DNA of 48,536 nucleotides from an uncultured Eubacteriales bacterium (lineage in GTDB: Bacteria; Bacillota_I; Bacilli_A; RF39; UBA660). A program made the translations under genes and the position numbers. Of this stretch, positions 8,662 to 17,252 are shown in pieces. How positions within the stretch are numbered: the stretch's first letter is position 1; every line of letters begins with the position of its first letter. Below the pieces are notes generated by a model. It did no database searches. It was not told the DNA's origin and saw only the letters and a program-made list of their open reading frames with translations. The DNA is taken from assembly GCA_900313815.1 (NCBI GenBank), contig OMST01000056.1, positions 1-48,536 on the forward strand, given 5' to 3'.

Positions 8662-9780
8662 ATGAAAATGATTATTGAAAAAAGAATATTAATTGAAAGT
8701 TTAAATTGTGTTAGTAAAGCATTAAGTACAAGAAATATTATTCCTGTATTAAATGGTATTAAATTTGATTTAACAAAAAAAGGTTTATTTTTAACAGCAA
8801 CTGATAATGATATAACTATTCAAACTTTTATAGAAAAAAAGAATATTGCATCTATAGAAGAAGAAGGTTGTTCTATTATATATGGAAAAACTTTATTAAA
8901 TACTATTAGTAAATTGCAAAATGGAATGTTAGAAGTAGAAATATTTGAAAATAATGAAGTAACTTTTAAAACAGAAAATGGTGGTATATATAATTTTCCT
9001 TGCTTTAATAAAGAAGATTTTCCTTCTATAAATTTAGAATTACAAAAGAAACCTTTAGAATTAGATGCATTAAAATTTAGAGAAATTATAAATAATACTA
9101 GTTTTGCATGTTCATTACAAGAAAGTAGACCATTATTAACAGGTGTTAACATTAAAATAATAGGAGATTTATTTGAATGTGTTGCAACTGATTCATATAG
9201 ACTTTCTAAATATAATATAAAAATTAATAAAATTCCTGATGAAAATTTTAATATTGTAGTTCCCGCTAGAAATATTAATGAATTTGTAAAAATAATTAAT
9301 GAAGAAAATGTTGTAGAATTACATGTATTTTCAAATAAATTATTATTAAAATATGGAAATGTTTTATTTCAAACATCTTTATTAAATGGTACATATCCTA
9401 ATACTGATAATTCTATTCCAAAAGAATTTAAATATCAAATTCAAGCTAATTTAAAGGAATTTTATTCTTTGTTAGATACAGCATCATCTTTAACGCAATC
9501 AAAAGATAAAAATATAGTAGATTTAGAAATCAAAGATAATAATTTAATTATAAGTGCGACTAGTTTAGAAGGAAAAGGAAAGGATAAAATAAATATTCAA
9601 AATAAAACAAAGAATAATATAAAAATTTCTTTTAGTGTAAGATATATGTTAGAAGCATTAAAAGTATTTAAAGAAGAAGATATTCAAATATTATTAAATG
9701 GTGAAATAAGTCCTATTATATTAAAAAATTTAAAAAATGAAGAATTAATTGAATTAATTTTACCAATGAAGACATATTAA
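8662..9780 (+). CDS. dnaN: DNA polymerase III beta sliding clamp
   Basis: 372 residues, standard length, three repeated clamp domains. N-terminus MKMIIEKRILIESLNCVSKALSTRNIIPVLNGI and C-terminus ELIELILPMKTY match the family; the terminal (L/M)P(M/V)R-type tail is LPMKTY. Forms the dimeric ring that tethers polymerase, and its hydrophobic pocket binds clamp-binding motifs of partners. AAAGGAG lies about ten bases before ATG 8662. Followed directly by a strong terminator. Confidence 0.97.
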   Translation: MKMIIEKRILIESLNCVSKALSTRNIIPVLNGIKFDLTKKGLFLTATDNDITIQTFIEKKNIASIEEEGCSIIYGKTLLNTISKLQNGMLEVEIFENNEVTFKTENGGIYNFPCFNKEDFPSINLELQKKPLELDALKFREIINNTSFACSLQESRPLLTGVNIKIIGDLFECVATDSYRLSKYNIKINKIPDENFNIVVPARNINEFVKIINEENVVELHVFSNKLLLKYGNVLFQTSLLNGTYPNTDNSIPKEFKYQIQANLKEFYSLLDTASSLTQSKDKNIVDLEIKDNNLIISATSLEGKGKDKINIQNKTKNNIKISFSVRYMLEALKVFKEEDIQILLNGEISPIILKNLKNEELIELILPMKTY

Positions 9781-9804
9781 AAACGAATTTATTCGTTTTT
9801 TTTT
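9780..9804 (+). terminator. Terminator after dnaN
   Basis: AAAACGAA, loop TTTA, TTCGTTTT and a run of T. Ends the dnaA-dnaN unit. Confidence 0.88.
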
Positions 9805-9819
9805 ATAAAAAAATATGAA

Positions 9820-9869
9820 TTCGACACTATTCGACAAATTTCGACAAACCTATTATGTTATTGTATTAG
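9820..9869 (+). promoter_or_regulatory. comK-like gene promoter with three phased TTCGACA repeats
   Basis: TTCGACA occurs at 9820-9826, 9830-9836 and 9840-9846, exactly 10 bp apart, that is on one face of the helix. The third copy contains TCGACA (9841-9846), which with a 17-bp spacer and TATTAG (9864-9869) forms a plausible -35/-10 pair. The C/G content of the repeats stands out in this AT-rich DNA. An operator overlapping the promoter is the simplest reading; the binding protein is unknown. Confidence 0.55.
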
Positions 9870-9899
9870 TCATTATTTAAAGAAAGGGGGAATTCTTAA

Positions 9900-10358
9900 A
9901 TGGATTATGAAATTAATTATGATACTCAGGCTATAATACCTATTTCAGAAACAAGTTGTAAAGTATTAGAAAATAATGAAAAATATATAATTAATTCATC
10001 AGTATTAAGTTTAATGGAACATAGTTGTGAATATTTTGGTAGTTCATTTACTGGAAGAAAAGAAGGAACAAAAAAATTACTTGGTATAACACATAAATCA
10101 CCAATAATAGTTGAAGAAAGTAGAAAAATAATATTCTTTCCAACAACTTCTCCAGATAATATTGAATGTGTATGGATTAATCTTGAAAAAATAGATAAAT
10201 ATTATAGAGTAAGTTCAAAAAAATCTGAGATATTATTTAAAAATGGAAATAGAATAACTATTAATATTTCTTATGGTTCATTATCTAATCAAATATTAAG
10301 ATCAACAAGATTAAAATATATATTAGAAGAAAGAACTGAAAAAAAAGGTGTTTTTTAA
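9900..10358 (+). CDS. comK: ComK-family competence transcription factor
   Basis: 152 residues. Clear ComK signature: HSCEYFGSSFTGRKEGT (about 40-56), ITHKSPIIVE, an IIFFPTTSP block, CVWINLEKI and SYGSLSNQILRSTRLKY near the end. ComK activates DNA-uptake and recombination genes by binding AAAA-N5-TTTT boxes in Bacillus. It lacks the C-terminal tail of about 40 residues that in B. subtilis is the MecA/ClpC degradation target, so its turnover may differ. GGGGG ribosome site before ATG 9900. It replaces the S4-domain gene (yaaA/rlbA) usually found between dnaN and recF; I see no K-box at its own promoter. Confidence 0.88.
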   Translation: MDYEINYDTQAIIPISETSCKVLENNEKYIINSSVLSLMEHSCEYFGSSFTGRKEGTKKLLGITHKSPIIVEESRKIIFFPTTSPDNIECVWINLEKIDKYYRVSSKKSEILFKNGNRITINISYGSLSNQILRSTRLKYILEERTEKKGVF

Positions 10359-10376
10359 TAAAATACCTTTTTTAAA
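10339..10376 (+). terminator. Terminator after comK
   Basis: AAAAAAGGTGTTTT, 5-base loop, AAAATACCTTTTTT: a 14-bp stem with one G-T pair, overlapping the end of comK. The T tract may double as the -35 of the next promoter. Confidence 0.78.
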
Positions 10377-10387
10377 TTAAATTAATA

Positions 10388-10396
10388 TGATATAAT
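10388..10396 (+). promoter_or_regulatory. Extended -10 promoter of the recF-gyrB-gyrA unit
   Basis: TGATATAAT, a TG-N-TATAAT element; TTTTTT of the preceding terminator lies 17 bp upstream. The predicted leader (about 10403-10462) begins with an unusually GC-rich GTGTGTAGGTGACCGAG, whose role is unclear. Confidence 0.55.
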
Positions 10397-10462
10397 TAAT
10401 ATGTGTGTAGGTGACCGAGAAAATATTAAAAATTAAAATTAAGGTTAAAAATGAGGTCTAAA

Positions 10463-11548
10463 ATGAATATTACAAAAATTGAACTACTTAATTTTAGAAA
10501 TTATACAAAAAAAATCTTTGATAATTTTACTAACTTAAATATCATAATTGGAAAAAATGGAATTGGTAAGACAAGTATTTTAGAAGCAATATATTTAGGG
10601 AGTTTGGCTAAATCTTTTAAAACAAATATTGAAACATCTGTTATAAAAGAAGGGCAATCATTTTATAAATTAAAGATTACTTATTTTGATTATGGTCCTA
10701 AAAAAAATATAGAAATATATTTAGATAAATCAGGAAAGAAAACGAAAATAAATGGTAAATTACAAAGTAAATTAAGTGATTTTATTTCTCAATATAGAAT
10801 TATATTATTATCTCCGGATGAATTAAAATTAATAAAATCATCACCAAATACACGAAGAAATTATCTTAATATAGAAATTTCTCAATTACATAAAGAATAT
10901 ATATATTATTTAAACAATTATAATAATCTAATAAAAAATAAAAATGATTTTTTAAAAAAATTAATGATAAATGGAAATTTAGATGATAGATATTTAGATG
11001 TAATTGATCAAAAAATAGTTTCTGAAGGATTAAAAATATATGAATTTAGGAAAAAATATATTGATTCTATTAATGATAATATAAATAGTATTTTTAATAA
11101 ATATGTAAGTAATCAAAATTTATATATAAAATACGAATCAGATTATGAAATAAATGATAGTGAGAAATTATTAAAAATATTAAAAAAGAATAGAAAAAAA
11201 GAAATTAATATAGGTATGACTGATTTTGGGGTTCATAGAGATGATCTTTCATTTATATATAATGGTAATTCTGCAAAAGAATATAGCTCTCAAGGTACTC
11301 AAAAATTAATAGTGCTCGCAATGAAATTAGCTGAAGTTAAAATATTTATTAATAAATACAATATATATCCTATATTATTGTTAGATGATTTATTCAGTGA
11401 ATTAGACATGAAAAATAGAAATAATATATTTAAATCATTGGATGATAATATTCAAATATTTATAACAACAACTGATTTAAAAAATATTAATAAAAATATA
11501 ATTAAAAAAGCAAAAATATATAATTTAGATGAGAAGGTGAAAAAATGA
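10463..11548 (+). CDS. recF: DNA replication and repair protein RecF
   Basis: 361 residues from ATG 10463, chosen because GAGGT lies six bases upstream and [14 protein letters not shown] aligns with RecF starts; an in-frame ATG at 10451 overlaps that ribosome site. SMC-like ATPase: Walker [10 protein letters not shown] (30-38), signature region near [18 protein letters not shown], Walker [13 protein letters not shown]. Loads RecA onto gapped DNA with RecO and RecR (recR is at 19182). Its stop overlaps the gyrB start as ATGA. Confidence 0.96.
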   Translation: MNITKIELLNFRNYTKKIFDNFTNLNIIIGKNGIGKTSILEAIYLGSLAKSFKTNIETSVIKEGQSFYKLKITYFDYGPKKNIEIYLDKSGKKTKINGKLQSKLSDFISQYRIILLSPDELKLIKSSPNTRRNYLNIEISQLHKEYIYYLNNYNNLIKNKNDFLKKLMINGNLDDRYLDVIDQKIVSEGLKIYEFRKKYIDSINDNINSIFNKYVSNQNLYIKYESDYEINDSEKLLKILKKNRKKEINIGMTDFGVHRDDLSFIYNGNSAKEYSSQGTQKLIVLAMKLAEVKIFINKYNIYPILLLDDLFSELDMKNRNNIFKSLDDNIQIFITTTDLKNINKNIIKKAKIYNLDEKVKK

Positions 11549-13464
11549 AAGAAGAATATGGAGTAAATGATATTCAAGTATTAGAAGGATTAGAAGCTGT
11601 AAGAAAAAGACCAGGTATGTATATAGGTACAACTGACCTAAAAGGATTACATCATTTGGTATGGGAAATAGTTGATAATTCAATTGATGAAGCATTAGCC
11701 GGTTATTGCAAAAATATAGAAATAATTATTAATAAAGATAATTCTATAACTGTAAAAGATGATGGACGTGGAATTCCTGTTGGAATACACCCTAAAACTG
11801 GAATATCAACTGTAGAAACTGTATATACAGTACTTCATGCAGGAGGAAAATTTGGTGGAGGGGGATATAAAGTATCTGGTGGACTTCACGGAGTAGGTGC
11901 ATCTGTTGTAAATGCTTTATCAAAATGGGTTGATGTTACTGTTTATAAAGATGGTAAAATATATAATACCAAATTTGAAAATGGTGGAAAAACAGTACAA
12001 AAATTAACTGTAGTAGGAGAATGTGAAAAAGATAGAAGTGGTACAACAGTTACATTTAAACCTGATCCTGATATTTTTGATTCAGATATCTATGATTATG
12101 AGACTTTAAAAGTAAGAACTAGAGAATTAGCATTTTTAAATAAAGGATTACAATTAACTTTAAGAGATGATAGAGATGAAAAAGATACTCAAGGAGATAA
12201 ATTTTTATATGAAGGTGGAATCAGTGAGTATGTTAAATTTATAAATCAAGAAAAAACTCCTTTACATGAAAAAATTATTCATTTAAATGGAGAAAAAGAT
12301 GGAATAATGTTTGAAGTAGCTCTTCAATATAATAATGGATATAATGATAATATTTATTCATTTGTTAATAATATTAATACTCATGATGGTGGTACTCATG
12401 AAGATGGTGTTAAAAGAGCACTTGTTAGAGTAACAAATTCATATGCAAGAAAAAATAATATATTAAAAGAAAAAGATGAAAATTTAACAATAGATGATGT
12501 TAAAGAAGGATTAACGATGATTATTTCTTGTAAACATCCTAATCCTCAATTTGAAGGTCAAACTAAAGGAAGACTAGGAAATTCTGAAGTAAAAAATTTA
12601 GCAGATAGTGTTTTTGCAGAAGGATATGAACAATTTTTATTAGAAAATCCTGAAGAAGCAAAATTAATAGTAAGTAAGTCTATACTTGCTAAGAATGCTA
12701 GAATGGCAGCAAAGAGAGCTAGGGAAGCAACAAGAAAAAGTGATTTAGCAACAACTAATTTTTTTGGAAAACTATCCGATTGTAAGAGCAAAGATCCAAC
12801 TATTTCAGAAATATTTATAGTCGAGGGAGATAGTGCTGGTGGTTCGGCTAAAAAAGGAAGAGATTCGATGACACAAGCAATATTACCTTTAAGAGGAAAA
12901 ATATTAAATGTAGAAAAAGCTCGTCAGGATAAAGCATTAGCTAATGAAGAAATTAGAACAATAATAACTGCATTCGGTACTGGAATTGGTGAATATTTTG
13001 ATTTATCAAAATTGAGATACGATAAAATAATAATTATGACCGATGCTGATGTTGATGGTTCTCATATTAGAGTATTATTACTAACTTTATTTTATAGATT
13101 TTTTAGACCAATTGTTGAGGCAGGACATGTATATGCTGCACAACCCCCATTATTTAGAATAATGCATGGTAAAACACGAAAATATGTACTAAATGAAGCC
13201 GAACTAAATGATTATATGAATAGTTTACCTGAAAATATTCGTTCTAGAGCTGAAGTTGCTCGTATGAAAGGTTTAGGAGAAATGGATGCTGAAGAATTAA
13301 ATGAAACAACAATGGATATTAATAAAAGAGTTTTAAGAAAAATAACTGTTGAAGACTGCATAGCCGCAGATGCTATATTTGAAAAATTAATGGGTGATGA
13401 AGTAGAACCAAGAAGAAAATTTATTGAAGAAAATGCAGGATATGTTCAAAATTTAGATATATAG
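11545..13464 (+). CDS. gyrB: DNA gyrase subunit B
   Basis: 639 residues. GHKL ATPase domain ([39 protein letters not shown]), transducer, TOPRIM with [14 protein letters not shown] and DADVDGSH, and the gyrase tail [27 protein letters not shown] is intact. Introduces negative supercoils together with GyrA, encoded 13 bases downstream after an AGGAGG site. Four-base overlap with recF. Confidence 0.98.
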   Translation: MKEEYGVNDIQVLEGLEAVRKRPGMYIGTTDLKGLHHLVWEIVDNSIDEALAGYCKNIEIIINKDNSITVKDDGRGIPVGIHPKTGISTVETVYTVLHAGGKFGGGGYKVSGGLHGVGASVVNALSKWVDVTVYKDGKIYNTKFENGGKTVQKLTVVGECEKDRSGTTVTFKPDPDIFDSDIYDYETLKVRTRELAFLNKGLQLTLRDDRDEKDTQGDKFLYEGGISEYVKFINQEKTPLHEKIIHLNGEKDGIMFEVALQYNNGYNDNIYSFVNNINTHDGGTHEDGVKRALVRVTNSYARKNNILKEKDENLTIDDVKEGLTMIISCKHPNPQFEGQTKGRLGNSEVKNLADSVFAEGYEQFLLENPEEAKLIVSKSILAKNARMAAKRAREATRKSDLATTNFFGKLSDCKSKDPTISEIFIVEGDSAGGSAKKGRDSMTQAILPLRGKILNVEKARQDKALANEEIRTIITAFGTGIGEYFDLSKLRYDKIIIMTDADVDGSHIRVLLLTLFYRFFRPIVEAGHVYAAQPPLFRIMHGKTRKYVLNEAELNDYMNSLPENIRSRAEVARMKGLGEMDAEELNETTMDINKRVLRKITVEDCIAADAIFEKLMGDEVEPRRKFIEENAGYVQNLDI

Positions 13465-13477
13465 GAGGTTTAAAATT

Positions 13478-16000
13478 ATGAATGAAGATATAAATAATGA
13501 TGATTTAGTTATCGATTCTAATGAAGAATTTGAAAAGGTTAATGTTGATAATAATTTTAACGGGTATTTTCATGAAAGAGATAGATTAGATCACAATAAT
13601 ATAGTTGAAGAAGTAAAAACCTCATTTATGGAATATTCAATGAGTGTTATAATGTCTCGTGCACTTCCTGATTTAAGAGATGGTCTAAAGCCTGTTCATA
13701 GACGTATTTTATGGTCAATGTATGAATCAGGATATACACCAGATAAACCACATAGAAAAAGTGCTAAAACTGTTGGTGAAGTTATGGGAAATTATCATCC
13801 ACACGGAGACTCTTCTATATATGAAGCTATGGTTCGTTTAGCACAAGATTTCAATGAGAGATATGTGCTTATTGATGGTCACGGAAATTTTGGTAATATT
13901 GAAGGTGATGGAGCTGCCGCAATGCGTTATACTGAATCTCGATTATCAAAAATATCATTAGAATTATTAAGAGATATTAATAAAGATACAGTAGATATGG
14001 ATGATAACTTCGATGTTACTAGAAAAGAGCCTAAAGTTTTACCATCAAGATTTCCTAATGTATTAGTTAATGGATCTATGGGAATTGCAGTTGGTATGGC
14101 AACAAATATTCCTCCTCATAATTTGGGTGAAGTAATTGATGGATGTGTTGCTTATATAGATAATCCTGATATTGATGTATTAGGATTAATGGAATATATT
14201 AAAGGCCCAGATTTTCCAACAGGTGGTATAATTCTTGGAAGTTCGGGTATAAAAAAAGCATATGAAACAGGTAGAGGTTCTATAACAATTAGAGGAAAAG
14301 CCGAAATTGAAGAAGTTGATGGTCATAATAACATAGTATTTACTGAGGTTCCTTACGGTGTAAATACAATGGAATTAAAAAATAAAGTTGCAGAATTAGT
14401 TCATACAAAAGTAATTGATGGAATAGCTGATTATCATACTGATTTAAAAGATGGAGTAAAAATAACTATAACTTTAAAAAAGGATGCCAATGCTCAAGTA
14501 GTTTTAAATAATCTATATAAACACACAGCTTTTCAAGTTAATTATGGAATTATATTTTTGATGTTAGATGGATTAACTCCAAGGACTTTAGGACTTAAGG
14601 ATATTATTTCAAAATATATAGATCATCAAAAAGAAGTTATAATTAGAAGAACCAAATTTGATTTAATAAAAGATGAAAAAAGAGTACATATATTAGAAGG
14701 ATATAAAATTGCTTTAGATAATATAGATGAAGTAGTTAAAATAATAAGAAATGCTAAAACAGATGAGGAAGCTAAAAATAAATTAATTGAAAAATTTGGA
14801 CTTGATATGATTCAAGCTGAAGCTATTTTAGAATTAAAATTAAGAAGATTAACTGGATTAGAAAGAGACAAAATAGAGGCTGAATTAGCTGCTTTATTAG
14901 CAGAAATTGAAGAATTAAAATCTATATTAGCCAGCGAAGAAAAAGTATTACAAATAATAAAAAAAGAAATGCTTGAAATTAAAGATAAATATGGTGATGA
15001 AAGAAAAACAAATATTGATAATACAGCGGTTGAATACATTGAAGATGAATCTTTAATACCACAAGAAGAGGTAATTGTTACAATAACAAATAAAAATTAC
15101 ATAAAGAGAATAACAAAAGATACTTATAAGGTACAACATAGAGGTGGAGTTGGTATTAAAGGAATGCAAACTACTGAAGAAGATGTAGTCGAGCAATTGA
15201 TATCATTAAATACTCATGACAATTTATTATTCTTTAGTAATAAAGGAAAAGTATATAGACTCAAAGGATATAAAATACCAGAATATTCAAGAACAGCTAA
15301 AGGACTACCAATCGTAAATTTATTATCTCTTGAAAAAGACGAAAAAATCAATACAATGATTAAAATAAGTGAAAATGATACGTACAAATGTTTGATTTTT
15401 GCAACTAAAAAAGGCATCGTAAAAAGAACATTAATTAGTGAATTTGATAATATAAGACAGAGTGGAAAAATAGCAATTAGCTTAAAAGAAAATGATGAAT
15501 TAATATCTGTTAAAAAGACAACCGGAGAAGATCAAGTTCTTATGTGTTCATCTAATGGTAGAATGGCTCGTTTTCCTGAAAACGAAATTAGAATCATGGG
15601 AAGAACTGCTTCTGGTGTTAGGGGAATGAATCTCGTTAATGATGAATGTGTTGGTATGGAAATATCTGAAGTTGGTAAACTATTACTTGTAGTTACTGAA
15701 AAAGGATATGGCAAAAAAACTGCTATTGAAGAATATAGAGAAACTAAAAGAGGCAGTAAAGGAGTTAAAACATTAAATATTTCTGATAAAAATGGAAAAA
15801 TAGTTAGTTTCAAATCTACTGACAATGATAAAGATTTAATGATTATAACTACTGAAGGAATTATTATTAGATTGGATATTAATTCAATTTCTCAAATGGG
15901 ACGTGTTACAAAAGGTGTTAGACTTATTAATTTAAAAGATAATAATAAGGTGGCTTCCATATCAATATTAGATAAAGAAACAAATGAAGAAGAAAATTAA
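13478..16000 (+). CDS. gyrA: DNA gyrase subunit A
   Basis: 840 residues. Breakage-reunion domain with catalytic Tyr151 ([10 protein letters not shown]), quinolone-determining region [14 protein letters not shown] (108-120, Ser112 and Glu116 as in quinolone-sensitive Gram-positives), coiled coil about 430-500, and a C-terminal beta-pinwheel with the gyrase-specific QRGGxGxKG box, here HRGGVGIKG. This box marks gyrase rather than topoisomerase IV. An acidic N-terminal extension of about 40 residues precedes the conserved core. Ends in a palindromic terminator that leads straight into the Noc/parS region. Confidence 0.98.
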   Translation: MNEDINNDDLVIDSNEEFEKVNVDNNFNGYFHERDRLDHNNIVEEVKTSFMEYSMSVIMSRALPDLRDGLKPVHRRILWSMYESGYTPDKPHRKSAKTVGEVMGNYHPHGDSSIYEAMVRLAQDFNERYVLIDGHGNFGNIEGDGAAAMRYTESRLSKISLELLRDINKDTVDMDDNFDVTRKEPKVLPSRFPNVLVNGSMGIAVGMATNIPPHNLGEVIDGCVAYIDNPDIDVLGLMEYIKGPDFPTGGIILGSSGIKKAYETGRGSITIRGKAEIEEVDGHNNIVFTEVPYGVNTMELKNKVAELVHTKVIDGIADYHTDLKDGVKITITLKKDANAQVVLNNLYKHTAFQVNYGIIFLMLDGLTPRTLGLKDIISKYIDHQKEVIIRRTKFDLIKDEKRVHILEGYKIALDNIDEVVKIIRNAKTDEEAKNKLIEKFGLDMIQAEAILELKLRRLTGLERDKIEAELAALLAEIEELKSILASEEKVLQIIKKEMLEIKDKYGDERKTNIDNTAVEYIEDESLIPQEEVIVTITNKNYIKRITKDTYKVQHRGGVGIKGMQTTEEDVVEQLISLNTHDNLLFFSNKGKVYRLKGYKIPEYSRTAKGLPIVNLLSLEKDEKINTMIKISENDTYKCLIFATKKGIVKRTLISEFDNIRQSGKIAISLKENDELISVKKTTGEDQVLMCSSNGRMARFPENEIRIMGRTASGVRGMNLVNDECVGMEISEVGKLLLVVTEKGYGKKTAIEEYRETKRGSKGVKTLNISDKNGKIVSFKSTDNDKDLMIITTEGIIIRLDINSISQMGRVTKGVRLINLKDNNKVASISILDKETNEEEN

Positions 16001-16013
16001 TTTTCTTCTTTTT
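15986..16013 (+). terminator. Terminator at the end of gyrA
   Basis: Perfect inverted repeat AAGAAGAAAATT/AATTTTCTTCTT (15987-16010) followed by T residues; it includes the gyrA stop codon. Confidence 0.82.
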
Positions 16014-16027
16014 ATTTCCCGGGAAAT
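16014..16027. promoter_or_regulatory. Noc-binding site (NBS)
   Basis: ATTTCCCGGGAAAT, a perfect 14-bp palindrome identical to the B. subtilis NBS consensus, extended symmetrically to 18 bp (16012-16029). It is the only CCCGGG-centred site I found in the window. Noc is encoded at 1-630. Confidence 0.85.
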
Positions 16028-16163
16028 AATATTTGTATCAATTTTGTTTCAATAAATATTATATTTTAAAAGGTATTAAAATTATAGTGTTAAAAAATTG
16101 TATCAATCAATATCTATCAATTAAATAAATTTATTTAAATTAATAATCAAATATTATTTTCAA

Positions 16164-16179
16164 TGTTTCACGTGGAACA
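16164..16179. promoter_or_regulatory. parS site 1
   Basis: TGTTTCACGTGGAACA: one change from the consensus TGTTTCACGTGAAACA. The flanks CAA and TTG extend the inverted repeat. Confidence 0.88.
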
Positions 16180-16226
16180 TTGAAAATTAATTAATAATAT
16201 TATTTATCAATTTTGTAACTAGTTAA

Positions 16227-16242
16227 TGTTCCACGTGGAACA
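16227..16242. promoter_or_regulatory. parS site 2
   Basis: TGTTCCACGTGGAACA, a perfect palindrome; the flanks TTAA on both sides extend symmetry to 24 bp. Starts the first tandem repeat unit. Confidence 0.88.
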
Positions 16243-16437
16243 TTAATTAAGATATCAATTATAATTATAAAAAAAATAATATAATATAATATTGTTTATT
16301 AATATTCGGTAGCTGAAAGTATAAAACGTAGTTGTAATATTTCAATGTTCATGCAAATATTAAAATACAGATAAAAATTATTAATACTAATAATTAAAAT
16401 AACATTAATTAGATTATATTATTTAAATATATAATTA

Positions 16438-16453
16438 TGTTCCACGTGGAACA
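16438..16453. promoter_or_regulatory. parS site 3
   Basis: TGTTCCACGTGGAACA, identical to site 2 and 211 bp downstream of it. Starts the second tandem unit. Confidence 0.88.
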
Positions 16454-16637
16454 TTAACTAAGATATCAATTATAATTTTAATATAATATTATTTGCTAAT
16501 ATTTAGTAGATGAAAGTATAAAATGTATTTGTAATATTTCAATGTTCATGCAAATATTAAAATACAGATAAAAAATATTAATACTAATAATTAAAATAAT
16601 ATTAATTAGATCATATTATTGTTTGAATATATAATTA

Positions 16638-16653
16638 TGTTCCACGTGAAACA
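16638..16653. promoter_or_regulatory. parS site 4
   Basis: TGTTCCACGTGAAACA, 200 bp after site 3 and ten bases before the SRP RNA promoter. Confidence 0.88.
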
Positions 16654-16662
16654 TTAAATTAA

Positions 16663-16691
16663 TTGATTATTAATATACCATATGATATAAT
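16663..16691 (+). promoter_or_regulatory. SRP RNA promoter
   Basis: TTGATT (16663-16668), 17-bp spacer, TATAAT (16686-16691) preceded by TGA. Transcription should begin near 16698. Confidence 0.82.
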
Positions 16692-16697
16692 TGAAAT

Positions 16698-16775
16698 GTG
16701 CAATGGTGATTTTGTGAACCAAGTCAGAATCGGAAGATAGCAGCTTTAAACAAAATTACTATGTGCACATTTATT
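16698..16775 (+). ncRNA. ffs: Signal recognition particle RNA, small bacterial type
   Basis: The conserved domain IV core GTGAACCAAGTCAGAATCGG followed by AAGATAGCAGC (16714-16744) is the Ffh-binding hairpin, with the GGAA tetraloop. Flanks pair: GTGCA...GGTGATTTTGT on the left with ACAAAATTACT..GTGCAC on the right, giving a single hairpin of about 78 nt without the Alu domain of Bacillus 6S-type scRNA. A T-rich tail follows. It lies by tadA and dnaX, as scr does in B. subtilis. Confidence 0.92.
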
Positions 16776-16803
16776 TTATAATAATATACGAATAGGTGTT
16801 TGT

Positions 16804-17208
16804 ATGAATGACATATTTAAAATATTAAAAAAATTGAATATTAAAGCAATAAGAAATGGTGATGTTCCTGTTTCGGCTATTATTACATATAATAATAAAA
16901 TAATTGCTAAAGCATATAACATGCGTGAATATAAAAAAAATCCTTTATATCATGCTGAAATACTTGTAATAATGAAAGCCGCTAAAAAATTAAATAGATG
17001 GAATCTCAATGGATGTGTGTTATATTCCACAATGAAACCTTGCCCCATGTGTTTAGAAGTAATTAAAATGTCAAAAATTAAAAATGTTTACTATTTTATT
17101 AATAATGGCAAAAAAATTAATTACAATTTTAATTTAAAGGAAATTGAAACCGGCGATAAAAACTATTTTATAAAGGAAATACAGGATTTTTTTGCTGATA
17201 AAAGATAG
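16804..17208 (+). CDS. tadA: tRNA-adenosine deaminase TadA-like (divergent)
   Basis: 134 residues. Cytidine/deoxycytidylate deaminase fold: GDVPVSAIIT, the HAE active-site motif (YHAEILVI; Glu is the proton shuttle) and PCPMC zinc ligands. TadA makes inosine at wobble 34 of tRNA-Arg(ACG). Position between the SRP RNA and dnaX is that of tadA in Bacillus. Odd points: it is about 20-30 residues shorter than usual, the block LYVTLEPCPMC reads LYSTMKPCPMC, and the GA-D-K-G segment after the zinc site is lost. It may be a relaxed TadA; no other adenosine deaminase is visible here. Confidence 0.82.
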   Translation: MNDIFKILKKLNIKAIRNGDVPVSAIITYNNKIIAKAYNMREYKKNPLYHAEILVIMKAAKKLNRWNLNGCVLYSTMKPCPMCLEVIKMSKIKNVYYFINNGKKINYNFNLKEIETGDKNYFIKEIQDFFADKR

Positions 17209-17252
17209 TATTATATATATAAATTTGATATAATTAATAAAGGAGGTTTACT

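Larger units (their letters stand above)
16227..16637. repeat. Two tandem ~200-bp parS-plus-spacer units
   Basis: Unit 1 (16227-16437) and unit 2 (16438-16637) each begin with parS and share a spacer with only scattered substitutions and one deletion of about a dozen bases near the start of unit 2. The best conserved core (about 16314-16370 and 16509-16566) contains GAAAGTATAAAA and an inverted repeat with arms AATATTT/AAATATT around CAATGTTCATGC. The core has AATGTTC, the same as a parS half-flank. Confidence 0.85.
16028..16695. other. parS centromere region, non-coding
   Basis: About 670 bases between the Noc site and the SRP RNA with no plausible gene. It contains four parS palindromes, two tandem parS-plus-spacer repeats, and six copies of TATCAAT(T) at 16036, 16101, 16115, 16205, 16253 and 16464. 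Base composition outside the parS sites is almost pure A/T. Interpreted as the ParB loading zone for origin segregation; ParA/ParB themselves are expected just beyond the left edge. Confidence 0.8.

Noticed and set aside
10399-10434. 11-codon reading frame in the recF leader (ATG TGT GTA GGT...)
   Set aside because: No ribosome site and too short to support as a gene.
16028-16695. CRISPR or IS-like structure from the repeats
   Set aside because: Only two long direct units separated by parS, no short regularly spaced repeats with unique spacers, no transposase and no terminal inverted repeats.
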